Positions 7,884 to 15,269 are shown, counted from the stretch's first letter. The stretch is 21,851 bases of DNA from JBFXIE01 sp050176255 (GCF_050176255.1 NZ_JBFXIE010000052.1), one strand, 5' to 3'. Notes: a model not told the origin generated them from the sequence alone. Translations and numbers: made by a program.

Positions 7884-7920
7884 TGTTACCGATCCCAACC
7901 AAATATCAAAGGAGCTGACC

Positions 7921-8364
7921 ATGTACCAACGCATTCTGATCGCCACCGACGGCTCTCCCCTGTCTGACAAAGCTGTTGAGAGCGGTCTGGGTCTGGCGAG
8001 CCTGACCGGTGCATCGGTCGTCGCACTCAAGGTGGTGCCGCGTTATCCGCGCAGCTATTTTGAAGGTGGCCTGCCCGTGGATCAGGACGACATCAAGCGC
8101 ATCGAAAAGCAGTGGAGCGATGCTGCCCAGGAACTGGTCAACAAGGTCAAGCTGCGCGGCACCGACGAGGGCGTGAGCGTGAAGGCCGTGGTGGCCAAGT
8201 CTGATCTGGTGGCCGAGGCCGTGATCGCCGCCGCCAAAAAGCACAAGTGCGACCTGATCGTCATGGCATCGCACGGCCGCAAGGGCATCAAGCGCCTGCT
8301 GCTGGGCAGCGAAACACAGCACGTGCTGACGCACTCGCACATTCCGGTACTGGTGCTGCGTTAA
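7921..8364 (+). CDS. universal stress protein (UspA family)
   Basis: A 147-residue single-domain cytoplasmic universal stress protein. It starts MYQRILIATDGSPLSDKAV, the usual first strand and loop with the nucleotide-contacting aspartate at D10. Near the C terminus MASHGRKGIKRLLLGS corresponds to the ATP-binding G-2x-G-9x-G-S/T motif, with Ala at the first Gly position, a frequent variation. The family binds ATP or related nucleotides and supports survival under starvation, anoxia or oxidative stress; no specific target can be inferred. The ATG at 7921 has AAAGGAG seven bases upstream. The gene diverges from ccoI, and the FNR box and -10 arrangement predict induction at low oxygen. It ends at a perfect terminator hairpin. 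Confidence 0.95.
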   Translation: MYQRILIATDGSPLSDKAVESGLGLASLTGASVVALKVVPRYPRSYFEGGLPVDQDDIKRIEKQWSDAAQELVNKVKLRGTDEGVSVKAVVAKSDLVAEAVIAAAKKHKCDLIVMASHGRKGIKRLLLGSETQHVLTHSHIPVLVLR

Positions 8365-8373
8365 GCGTTAAAC

Positions 8374-8421
8374 AGGCCTCTAGCGCATGTAAATCAAGCG
8401 CTAGCAGCTACCAAACGTATA
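8374..8421. repeat. short palindromic dispersed repeat, copy 1
   Basis: Inverted repeat CTAGCGC (8380-8386) and GCGCTAG (8398-8404) is followed by AGCTACCAAA (8406-8415) and TATAGC. The same order (AGCGC palindrome, then AGCTATCAAA, then TAG) occurs at 15761-15805. It resembles the short intergenic repeats I recall as frequent in Comamonadaceae genomes. It lies between the stress gene and its terminator. Confidence 0.6.
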
Positions 8422-8422
8422 G

Positions 8423-8448
8423 CAAAAGGCGGCACTTGCCGCCTTTTG
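8423..8448. terminator. bidirectional rho-independent terminator
   Basis: A perfect 11-bp stem, CAAAAGGCGGC (8423-8433) with GCCGCCTTTTG (8438-8448), has a 4-base loop. The T-run on either strand is formed by the stem end. It separates the convergent universal-stress gene and matB and should stop both transcripts. Confidence 0.85.
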
Positions 8449-8470
8449 TCCTTGATGCCGGCACGCCCCT

Positions 8471-10030
8471 TCAGGCAAACAGCCCCTTGTGCTGGTCGCG
8501 CAGCAGGTTCTTTTGCACCTTGCCCATGGTGTTGCGCGGCAATTCGGTGGTGACGAAGCAGCGCTTGGGAATCTTGAAGTTGGCCAACTGACTCTTCAGT
8601 TGCGCAATGACCGCATCACCGTCCACCCGCGCGCCGGGCTTGGGGATGACCACGGCCACGCCCACCTCGCCAAAGTCGGGGTGCGGCACGCCGACCACCG
8701 CGCTCTCGGCCACGCCGGGCATGTCGTTGATATAGCCCTCGATCTCGGCCGGATAGACGTTGTAGCCGCCGCTGATGATCAGGTCCTTGCTGCGGCCCAC
8801 GATGCTCACGTAGCCGCGCTCGTCCACCTTGCCCACGTCACCGGTCTTGAACCAGCCGTCCTGCGTGAACTCCTCGGCCGTCTTCTCGGGCATGCGCCAG
8901 TAGCCCTTGAACACGTTGGGGCCGCGCACCTGAATGTTGCCGATCTCGCCCGTGGGCAGCAGCTGTCCCTCATCGCTGACCACGCGCAGGCCCACGCCGG
9001 GCAGCGCAAAGCCCACGGTGGAGCCGCGGCGCTCGTCCTGCCCGCCATGGCGCGCATCCGCCGCGTAGGGGTTGCTGGTGAGCATGATGGTCTCGCTCAT
9101 GCCGTAGCGCTCCAGGATGGTGTGGCCCGTGCGCTGCTGCCATTCCTTGAAGGTTTCGATCAGCAGCGGCGCCGACCCGGCGATGAACAGCCGCATGTGG
9201 CTGGCCGCGGCCCGTGTGAGCGCCGGCTCAGCCAGCATGCGCACGTACAGGGTCGGCACGCCCATGAACACCGTGGCACGCGGCATGGCGGCGATCACGG
9301 CCTGGGGGTCGAACTTCGCCATCCAGATCATCTTGCTGCCGTTGATCAGCGCGCCGTGGATGGCCACGAACAGCCCGTGCACATGGAAGATGGGCAGCGC
9401 GTGGATCAGCACATCATTGGGCTGCCAGCCCCAGTAGTCCTTGAGCACCAGCGCGTTGGACAGCAGATTGCCGTGCGTCAGCATCGCCCCCTTGCTGCGG
9501 CCGGTGGTGCCGCTGGTGTACAGGATGGCAGCCAGGTCGTCAGCCCGGCGCGGCGCGGCCTCATGCGCGTCGCCAAAATGCGCGGCGCGCTGCAGCAGGC
9601 TGCCGCTGCGGTCATCGCCCAGCGTAAACACATGCTGCGTGCCGGCCGTGAAGGCTATTTTGGACACCCAGCCAAAGTTGCCCGGCGTGCACACCACCAC
9701 GGCCGGCTCGGCGTTGCCGATGAAGTACTCGATCTCGGCGCTCTGGTAGGCGGTGTTGAGCGGCAAGAACACATGGCCCGCGCGCAGCGTGGCCAGGTAC
9801 AGCACCATGGCCTCGACCGACTTTTCCACTTGCACGGCAATGCGGCTGCCTTCGGGCAGTTGCAGCGATGCCAGCAGATTGGCGATGCGGGCGCTGGCGC
9901 AATCCAGGTCGCGCCAGGTGTAGAGCAGTGGCTCGCCCGCCGGCGACGTGGCCTCGACGGCGATCTGGTCCAGGTCTGCGGGGAAGGCGGCGCGCAGCGC
10001 GGTGAACAGGTTCTGGGATGCAGAGTTCAT
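8471..10030 (-). CDS. matB: malonyl-CoA synthetase (malonate-CoA ligase)
   Basis: This ANL-superfamily ligase should convert malonate, CoA and ATP to malonyl-CoA, AMP and pyrophosphate in the cytoplasm. With the ATG at 10030 it has 519 residues. Visible motifs are YTSGTTGRSKG from about residue 171, the adenylate-binding YGMSET at about 309-314, TGD at about 396-398, and the hinge stretch GRSKDLIISGGYN from about 412. The C-terminal MGK carries the catalytic lysine at about 504. Malonate specificity is inferred from overall resemblance to MatB and from malonyl-CoA decarboxylase in the same operon. An alternative GTG at 10042 would add four residues; neither start has a clear ribosome-binding site. 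It is the last gene of the operon, 21 bp after the crotonase gene. Confidence 0.9.
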   Translation of the reverse strand: MNSASQNLFTALRAAFPADLDQIAVEATSPAGEPLLYTWRDLDCASARIANLLASLQLPEGSRIAVQVEKSVEAMVLYLATLRAGHVFLPLNTAYQSAEIEYFIGNAEPAVVVCTPGNFGWVSKIAFTAGTQHVFTLGDDRSGSLLQRAAHFGDAHEAAPRRADDLAAILYTSGTTGRSKGAMLTHGNLLSNALVLKDYWGWQPNDVLIHALPIFHVHGLFVAIHGALINGSKMIWMAKFDPQAVIAAMPRATVFMGVPTLYVRMLAEPALTRAAASHMRLFIAGSAPLLIETFKEWQQRTGHTILERYGMSETIMLTSNPYAADARHGGQDERRGSTVGFALPGVGLRVVSDEGQLLPTGEIGNIQVRGPNVFKGYWRMPEKTAEEFTQDGWFKTGDVGKVDERGYVSIVGRSKDLIISGGYNVYPAEIEGYINDMPGVAESAVVGVPHPDFGEVGVAVVIPKPGARVDGDAVIAQLKSQLANFKIPKRCFVTTELPRNTMGKVQKNLLRDQHKGLFA

Positions 10031-10051
10031 GGTGGATTGCACACAAAAATT

Positions 10052-10906
10052 TCAGAAAACCGGGGCGCGCTTGTCCAGGAAGGCCGTGATGCCCTCGCGG
10101 TGCTCGGCGCTGTTGGCATAGGCGTAGGGGTCTGCAGGCGTCGCATCAGCTATCAAATCAGAAGCGGCCAGCGCTTTGCCTGCCTGGGCTACAGGCCCAT
10201 TTGGCATAAATGCTGGAGCATGAAGCGGCATTTGCAGCGCGCGCAGCGTCTGCTTGTTGAGCCGGGCCGCGCCGGGCGCCAGGGCCGCAATGCGCAGCGC
10301 CGTGCCCATGGCCTGCGCCTCCAGTTGATCGGCCTCGACCACGCGGCTCACAAAGCCGCGTTGCGCCATCTCGGCAGCGCTGAAGGTCGCGGCCTCCAGC
10401 AGCATCTGGCGCGCAGTCACGTCGCCCACGGCGCCGGCCACCAGGGCGGCCTCGCGCGGCGCCATCGGAAAGCCCAGCTTGGCAATGGGCGCGCCAAAGC
10501 GCGCGCCGGTGGCGGCAATGCGGATGTCGCAGCAGCTGGCAATCTCCACGCCCGCGCCCATGCAGGCGCCAGCGATGCGCGCGACGATGGGCACGTCACA
10601 GGCCAGCATGGCCGACAAACCGCCCCAGACGTCGCCCTCATGAAAGTCGCGCAATTGCTCGGGGTCGAAGCGAAACGCCGGGTATTCAGAAATGTCGCCG
10701 CCCGCGCAGAATGCCTCCCCTGCCCCTTCGATCAGCACACAGCGCACGTCAACACTGCGCTGAATGCTCTCAAAAACGGAGCGCAACTGGCGCCACATGG
10801 CGCGCGACATGGCGTTGAGCCGCCCGTCGTGGCGCAGCGTCACGCGCACCACGCCGCGGCCTGCGGCCTCCCCCGCGGCAGCTGCCGCAATGACTTCACC
10901 GGTCAT
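10052..10906 (-). CDS. enoyl-CoA hydratase/isomerase (crotonase-fold) protein with an in-frame insertion
   Basis: This 284-residue crotonase-fold protein lies between the Bug-type binding protein and matB. The oxyanion-hole segment FCAGGDISEYP (from about 67) and the second one, IAGACMGAGVE, are present. E121 corresponds to the first catalytic glutamate of enoyl-CoA hydratase (rat E144). The second (rat E164, in FGQPE) is replaced by I141 in FGAPIAKLG, so ordinary hydratase activity is doubtful; isomerase, thioesterase or decarboxylase chemistry is possible. Residues about 226-259 look like an insertion, and the protein is about 25-30 residues longer than the usual 255-260. The corresponding DNA carries repeat-like sequence. 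The C terminus EHREGITAFLDKRAPVF is normal. Its exact role in malonate use is unknown. Confidence 0.85.
   Translation of the reverse strand: MTGEVIAAAAAGEAAGRGVVRVTLRHDGRLNAMSRAMWRQLRSVFESIQRSVDVRCVLIEGAGEAFCAGGDISEYPAFRFDPEQLRDFHEGDVWGGLSAMLACDVPIVARIAGACMGAGVEIASCCDIRIAATGARFGAPIAKLGFPMAPREAALVAGAVGDVTARQMLLEAATFSAAEMAQRGFVSRVVEADQLEAQAMGTALRIAALAPGAARLNKQTLRALQMPLHAPAFMPNGPVAQAGKALAASDLIADATPADPYAYANSAEHREGITAFLDKRAPVF
10137..10231. repeat. dispersed repeat-like segment inside the crotonase gene, copy 2
   Basis: Read on the plus strand, AGCTATCAAA (10148-10157) is followed by the small inverted repeat AAGCG...CGCTT and by GGGC...GCCC. It shares the AGCTATCAAA core and an AGCGCTT element with the repeats at 8374-8421 and 15735-15805. 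It encodes the extra residues of the crotonase protein without breaking the frame. Its extent is estimated from the protein insertion. Confidence 0.5.
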
Positions 10907-10927
10907 GACTTCACACTTTCCTCGATG

Positions 10928-10973
10928 CGCGAGGGCCGCCTGCCACGGGCTGTGCGGCGCGGCTGCCCTCGCG
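10928..10973. other. GC-rich inverted repeat between the Bug gene and the crotonase gene
   Basis: CGCGAGGG (10928-10935) pairs perfectly with CCCTCGCG (10966-10973). Further GCCGC/GCGGC pairing is possible inside with small bulges. It lies in the 87-bp gap after the Bug stop. No T-run follows on the minus strand, so it looks more like an mRNA processing or stabilising hairpin than a terminator. Confidence 0.5.
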
Positions 10974-10993
10974 GTTCTTGCACAAATTCAGCC

Positions 10994-12022
10994 TCACTCC
11001 AGCTTGGCGCCAGAGGCTTTCACCACCTGCGCCCAGCGCTTGACCTCGTTGCCCACCAGCTTGCCAAAATCGGCCTGCGACAGCGTGCCGAACTCGGCGC
11101 CGTTGCCCGCCCAGATGGTCTTGACTTCGTCGGACTGGCCCAGCTTGCGTATTTCTTCCACGATGCGCGCCTGCACATCGGCGGGCGTGCCCCTGGGCGC
11201 CCACAGGCCGTACCAGGTGGACACGGTGTAGTCGGGCAGGCCCACCTCGGCCGCGCAGGGCACGTCAGGAAAGGCCGGGTTTCGTTTGGCGCCCGACACC
11301 AGCAGCGCCTTGATGCGCCCGCCCTTGATGTGCGCGGCCGACGAGCCCAGGCCGTCGAACAGCATGTCCACGTTGCCGGCAATCAGGTCCTGCAGCGCCG
11401 GGCCCGCACCGCGGTACGGAATGTGGGTGATGAAGGTGCCCGTCTGCAGCTTGAACAGCTCGCCCGCCAGGTGGTGCGAACTACCCGAGCCCGCCGACGC
11501 GTAATTGAGCTTGGCCGGGTTGGCCTTCAAGAAGTCAAGAAACTGGCGGAAGTTGCTCGCGCTGATGTTGCGCGGGTTCACCACCAGCACCTGCGGCACG
11601 CTGGCCAGCAGTGCCAGAGGCACAAAGTCTTTTTCGATGTCGTAGTCCAGCCGAGGGTACATGGACGGCGCGATGACATGGTGCGTGCCGCCCATGAACA
11701 GGTGGTATCCGTCCGCTGGCGCCTTGGCGGCAAAGCTGGCGCCCACGGTACCGCCTGCGCCGCCGCGGTTGTCGATCACCAGCGTTTTGCCGGTGGACTT
11801 GGCAAACTGCGCCGCCAGCGGGCGCGCAAACGCATCCGTGCCGCCGCCTGCCGGAAACGGCACCACCAGGTTGACGGGCTTGGCGGGCCAGCCACCCGCG
11901 CCCTGCGCCCAGGAGGCACCGCCCGCAGCCAGGGCCAGCCCCGCCGCGCCCGCAGCGCGCAGCAGGCCGCGCCGTTGCAGGGGGCCCGGGGGCGGATGGT
12001 TGATGTGTTGCATGTCACGCAT
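10994..12022 (-). CDS. Bug/TctC-family periplasmic solute-binding protein
   Basis: A 342-residue secreted binding protein of the Bordetella uptake gene family, which captures carboxylates in the periplasm. The start at 12022 has AGGAGA seven bases upstream; the open frame extends 30 more codons, but without such a site. The N terminus has RRGLLRAAGAAGLALAAGG, a signal peptide with twin arginines, then WPAKPVNLVVPFPAGGGTD. The latter is the hallmark Bug segment that contacts the ligand carboxylate. Position in an operon with malonyl-CoA synthetase and decarboxylase suggests malonate or a close relative as ligand. No TctA or TctB membrane subunits are encoded nearby, so it either works with a distant transporter or senses the ligand. 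Confidence 0.92.
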   Translation of the reverse strand: MRDMQHINHPPPGPLQRRGLLRAAGAAGLALAAGGASWAQGAGGWPAKPVNLVVPFPAGGGTDAFARPLAAQFAKSTGKTLVIDNRGGAGGTVGASFAAKAPADGYHLFMGGTHHVIAPSMYPRLDYDIEKDFVPLALLASVPQVLVVNPRNISASNFRQFLDFLKANPAKLNYASAGSGSSHHLAGELFKLQTGTFITHIPYRGAGPALQDLIAGNVDMLFDGLGSSAAHIKGGRIKALLVSGAKRNPAFPDVPCAAEVGLPDYTVSTWYGLWAPRGTPADVQARIVEEIRKLGQSDEVKTIWAGNGAEFGTLSQADFGKLVGNEVKRWAQVVKASGAKLE

Positions 12023-12099
12023 GGTGTTGTCTCCTGTCGTTGCTGTGGTTGGAATTTTTGGGGGCACCCTGGGCCCGCGGCCCGCGGCCCCGGCAACTG

Positions 12100-13587
12100 T
12101 CAGTCCTTGCAAAGGCTGTCGATATCGCCCGACACCGGCACCCTGCCCTGCGCGAGCAGCGCGCGGTGCTTGTCGATACGCTTGAGGTCATACAGGTAAT
12201 TGACCATCAGCCCGAAGGACTGCTTGAGCCCCTTGGCCGATGGGTCGCCCGCCCAGTTCAGCCGCTCCACGCGCGCGCCGTTGCCCAGGTGAAAGCGCGC
12301 CACGGGATCCAGGGGTTTGCCGCCCTGCAGCTCACGCCCCAGGTAGCGCGCGGCGCACTGCATCAGCCACTGGCGCACGGGGGATTTGGGCGCAAGGTCC
12401 AGCGGTTTGTCGGCCGCGGCCAGCAGCTGCGCAGCCAGATTCTTGGCGTTGTGCGGCTCGATGTCCACGGCGCGGCCCAGCTCGGCCCGGCGTTTGTCGT
12501 CAAGCTGCTGCAGCTGCGCCGCGCAGTTCTTGACCAGCCACGCGCGAAAGCCGGGTATGGGCGACAGCGTGGCAAAGGTGCGCAGGCGCGGGAACTCCGC
12601 GGTCAGCGTCTCGGCCACATGCTTGATGAGCGAGTCGCCAAAACTCACGCCGCGCAGCCCTGTCTGGGTGCTGCTGATCGAATAGAAGATGGCCGTGTTG
12701 GCGCGCTGGATGTCGGCGGCCTCGGCCGATTCGTCCAGCAGGGGCGTGATGCTGGACGAGATTTCCTTGACCAGGGCCACTTCCACAAAGATCAGCGGCT
12801 CATTGGGCAGACGCGGGTGAAAGAAGCCGTAGCAGCGGCGGTCGCTGTCCAGGCGGTTCTTCAGATCGGCCCAGCTGCGGATGTCGTGCACCGCCTCGTA
12901 CTTGATGAGCTTTTCGATCAGCGATGCGGGCGAGTCCCACGACAGGCGCCGCAGCTCCAGGAAGGCCACGTCGAACCAGGTGGAAAACAGCTGCTCCAGC
13001 TCGGCGTCCAGCGGCAGCAGGCGCTTGTCGCTCTTGAGCAGCGGCAGCAGCTCGGCGCGCAGGTCCACCAAAAAGCGCATGCCCTCGGCAAACACCGCAA
13101 AGCGTTGCAGCAGCCGCGCGCGCGGCGACACCAGGGCGCGGCGCAGGTGGGCCTCGGCCTGGGGCGCGTCGTCAGTGCCGGCGGCGGCCTCGTAGCGCTG
13201 CTGGGCCGATTTGACGCGCGTGGCGTCGGGCGCGAACTGCTCGCACATCAGCAGCCACAGGTCGCGCCGCTCTTCCGGCGTGGCCTGGGCATACCACGCA
13301 GCCACGGCCTGGGCGCGGCGCCCGCCCTCGATCTCGCTCACCCCGGGGGCGGCGGCCTCTTGCAGGTCAGTCAGCAGCCGGCGCAGCGCACGCGGCGCCA
13401 GCGCCTCGCCGCTCTTGCGCAGCGTGGCCTGCAGGCGCTCGTGGGTGGATCGCTCGGGGGCGGGCCGGGCGGGCGCGCTGGCGCCGTCTTGCCCGGGGCT
13501 CTTGTCCTTGCCGGCTGCAGCAGCCTTGCTGTCGGCAGGCCGCAGGCGGCCCATGCTGCGCGAAATCCAGTTGGAGGTGGCGTTCAT
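12100..13587 (-). CDS. mcd: malonyl-CoA decarboxylase
   Basis: This 495-residue enzyme should convert malonyl-CoA to acetyl-CoA and CO2 in the cytoplasm. The first 45 residues are low-complexity. An alpha-helical domain runs to about residue 245. The GNAT-fold catalytic domain follows, with CYGFFHPRLPNEPLIFVEVA from about 252, FYSISSTQTGLRGVSFG from about 301, LSPIPGF at about 341-347 and ARFHLGNGA. H433 and the Ser around 305-306 fit the catalytic His and Ser of the family. The protein ends with QSFGLMVNYLYDL and a short tail, near normal bacterial length. Its start overlaps the regulator stop as ATGA, so the two are translationally coupled. It precedes the Bug gene by 77 bp. Confidence 0.96.
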   Translation of the reverse strand: MNATSNWISRSMGRLRPADSKAAAAGKDKSPGQDGASAPARPAPERSTHERLQATLRKSGEALAPRALRRLLTDLQEAAAPGVSEIEGGRRAQAVAAWYAQATPEERRDLWLLMCEQFAPDATRVKSAQQRYEAAAGTDDAPQAEAHLRRALVSPRARLLQRFAVFAEGMRFLVDLRAELLPLLKSDKRLLPLDAELEQLFSTWFDVAFLELRRLSWDSPASLIEKLIKYEAVHDIRSWADLKNRLDSDRRCYGFFHPRLPNEPLIFVEVALVKEISSSITPLLDESAEAADIQRANTAIFYSISSTQTGLRGVSFGDSLIKHVAETLTAEFPRLRTFATLSPIPGFRAWLVKNCAAQLQQLDDKRRAELGRAVDIEPHNAKNLAAQLLAAADKPLDLAPKSPVRQWLMQCAARYLGRELQGGKPLDPVARFHLGNGARVERLNWAGDPSAKGLKQSFGLMVNYLYDLKRIDKHRALLAQGRVPVSGDIDSLCKD

Positions 13588-14252
13588 GGTGTGATCCGTG
13601 AGGGGTGGTGGCGGGCCAGCTCGCGCAGCGCGTCACGCTGGGCCAGCAGGTGGTCGCGCATGATCTGCTCGGCCGCGCCGGCGTCGCCGTTTTGCAGCGC
13701 GGCAAACACGGCCAGATGCTCGACCAGGCTTTGCTGCAGGCGGCCGGGCACATGCAGCGTCTGGTGACGCGCCAGGCGCAGGATTTTGCGCAAGTCGCCA
13801 ATCACCTGGGCCAGCCAGCGGTTGTCGGCCAGGGTGATGAAGGCCTCGTGGATGGCGTAGTTGACCTCGTAGTAGTCATGGATGCGCCCCGCCTCGGCAT
13901 GGGCCTGCAGGCGCTGGTGCAGCACGTGCAGCGCGGCGATGTCGGCGGGGCCGGCGTGCTCGGTGGCTTCAAAGGCGGCGCGGCCTTCCAGCAAGGCGAT
14001 CACGGGGAATATCTGATCCACGTCGCGCGCGGTGATCTCGGCCACAAAGCAGCCGCGACGCGGCTCGTGGCGCAGCAGACCTTCGGCCACCAGCACCTTC
14101 AGCGCCTCGCGCAGCGGCGTGCGCGACACGGCCAGCCGCTCGCACAGCGCGGCCTCGTCGATGAAACTGCCGGGCGCAAGATCCCCCGCAAAGATCTGCT
14201 GGCGCAGCATCTCGGCGGCCTGGTCGTGCAGGGAGTTGGCAACTGGGCGCAT
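13584..14252 (-). CDS. GntR-family transcriptional regulator, FadR/FCD type (MatR-like)
   Basis: A 222-residue DNA-binding regulator that probably controls the malonate operon of which it is the first gene. Residues about 6-70 form the GntR winged helix-turn-helix, with RLAVSRTPLREALKVLVAEGLL as the recognition region. The rest is an all-helical FCD ligand-binding domain. N131, H135, H179 and H201 fit its metal-coordinating positions. GntR-type MatR regulators control malonate genes in rhizobia, so malonate or malonyl-CoA is the likely effector by inference. The stop codon overlaps the decarboxylase start by four bases. No clear ribosome-binding site precedes the ATG. AT-rich candidate operators lie immediately upstream. 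Confidence 0.92.
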   Translation of the reverse strand: MRPVANSLHDQAAEMLRQQIFAGDLAPGSFIDEAALCERLAVSRTPLREALKVLVAEGLLRHEPRRGCFVAEITARDVDQIFPVIALLEGRAAFEATEHAGPADIAALHVLHQRLQAHAEAGRIHDYYEVNYAIHEAFITLADNRWLAQVIGDLRKILRLARHQTLHVPGRLQQSLVEHLAVFAALQNGDAGAAEQIMRDHLLAQRDALRELARHHPSRITP

Positions 14253-14260
14253 GATTTCGC

Positions 14261-14284
14261 GTAATTTTTAGTAATTATGATCAT
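14261..14284. promoter_or_regulatory. candidate promoter/operator of the malonate operon
   Basis: Just upstream of the regulator start is an AT-rich patch in otherwise GC-rich DNA. It has two direct GTAATT repeats 10 bp apart (14261-14266 and 14271-14276) and an abutting perfect palindrome ATGATCAT (14277-14284). Reading leftward, CATAAT (14279-14274) could serve as a -10. One of these could be the autoregulatory GntR operator. No footprint-type evidence is available, so the call is positional. Confidence 0.4.
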
Positions 14285-14365
14285 GCGGAGCGCTTTCGCG
14301 CTGGGTAACAACCCCATACCCAGGCCGGACTGCGCAGCCGAACTCTGCAGAAGTCAGCGTCAGGG

Positions 14366-14418
14366 CACTATTAAAAAGTGAGCTATGTGCGCTGGCCCCC
14401 CGGGGGCTGGAGGCACAT
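14366..14418 (-). terminator. candidate terminator of lgt in the lgt-gntR gap
   Basis: ATGTGC (14385-14390) pairs with GCACAT (14413-14418) around an inner GCCCCC/GGGGGC palindrome. On the minus strand this GC-rich hairpin is followed by CACTTTTTAAT, with the T-run about six bases beyond the stem. A smaller CACT/AGTG pairing flanks the T-run. It starts 17 bases after the lgt stop. The rest of the gap to the regulator start shows only the operator-like patch. Confidence 0.45.
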
Positions 14419-14435
14419 CTACTTCAAAGCTCTCG

Positions 14436-15254
14436 TCAAGCCGTTGCAGCAGGCTGCTTTTGCGCCCACAGCCACATCAGCACACCGGCCAGCACCATGG
14501 GCACGCACAGCCACTGGCCCATGCTCATGCCCAGCGACAACAGGCCCAGGAAGCTGTCGGGCTCTCGGAAATACTCGGCCGTGAAGCGCAACACGCCGTA
14601 GCCCACCAAAAACGCGGCCGCCACCTCGCCGCGCTTGCGCGGGCGGCGAGCGTACAGCCACAGCAGCACGAACAGCAGCAGCCCTTCCAGCAACACCTGG
14701 TAGATCTGCGACGGGTGGCGCGGCAACATCGAACCGCTTTGCGGGAACACCATGCCCCAGGGCAGGTCGGTCGGCGCAAAACGCCCCCACAGCTCCCCGT
14801 TGATGAAGTTGCCAATGCGCCCCGCCGCCAGCCCCGTGGGCACGCAGGGCGCGATGAAATCCACCACCTGCAGCCAGGGCCTGCGGCGCGAGTGGGCAAA
14901 CCACAGCATGGCAACAATCACGCCCAGCAGGCCGCCATGAAAGCTCATGCCGCCCTGCCATACGTAAAAAATCTCCAGCGGGTGGCTCAGGTAGTAGCTG
15001 GGTTTGTAGAACAGACAATAGCCCAGCCGCCCGCCAGCCACCACGCCCAGCACGCCCAGGAACAGAATATCTTCCACGTCCCTGCGCGACCACGCCTGAT
15101 CGCCACGCAGCGTGGCATAGGGCGGGTGACGCAGCCGCAGCGTGCCCAGCAGCATGAACAGCCCGAAGGCCGCCAGGTAGGTCAGGCCATACCAGTGAAT
15201 GGATATGGGCCCCAGTTGCAGGGCCACGGGGTCGATTTGGGGATAAGTGAGCAT
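14436..15254 (-). CDS. lgt: prolipoprotein diacylglyceryl transferase
   Basis: Lgt transfers diacylglycerol from phosphatidylglycerol to the lipobox cysteine of prolipoproteins in the inner membrane, the first step of lipoprotein maturation. The 272-residue protein has about seven membrane helices and the family signature GRIGNFINGELWGR (145-158). It has GGRLGYCLFY at about 74-83, SFHGG with H106, and the C-terminal RFTAEYFREPD from about 223. R146 and the arginine before EPD correspond to essential arginines of E. coli Lgt. Length matches the family. It lies 15 bp after the thioesterase gene and is probably co-transcribed with it, though their functions are not obviously linked. No strong ribosome-binding site is seen before the ATG. 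Confidence 0.98.
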   Translation of the reverse strand: MLTYPQIDPVALQLGPISIHWYGLTYLAAFGLFMLLGTLRLRHPPYATLRGDQAWSRRDVEDILFLGVLGVVAGGRLGYCLFYKPSYYLSHPLEIFYVWQGGMSFHGGLLGVIVAMLWFAHSRRRPWLQVVDFIAPCVPTGLAAGRIGNFINGELWGRFAPTDLPWGMVFPQSGSMLPRHPSQIYQVLLEGLLLFVLLWLYARRPRKRGEVAAAFLVGYGVLRFTAEYFREPDSFLGLLSLGMSMGQWLCVPMVLAGVLMWLWAQKQPAATA

Positions 15255-15269
15255 GGTGTGAATCTTTGG

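Noticed and set aside
10031..10042. GTG start for matB, four codons upstream
   Set aside because: It has no ribosome-binding site and adds residues with no family support. The ATG at 10030 is simpler, though the choice is not certain.
8489..12199. 1236-codon open frame on the plus strand antisense to matB, the crotonase and the Bug gene
   Set aside because: It mirrors the codon structure of three well-supported genes on the other strand, spans their gaps, and its translation is rich in His, Arg, Gln and Ala without domain resemblance. In GC-rich DNA such antisense frames arise from codon bias.
12040..13767. 575-codon plus-strand frame antisense to malonyl-CoA decarboxylase
   Set aside because: It follows the decarboxylase on the opposite strand and runs over gene boundaries. 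No ribosome-binding site or motif is seen.
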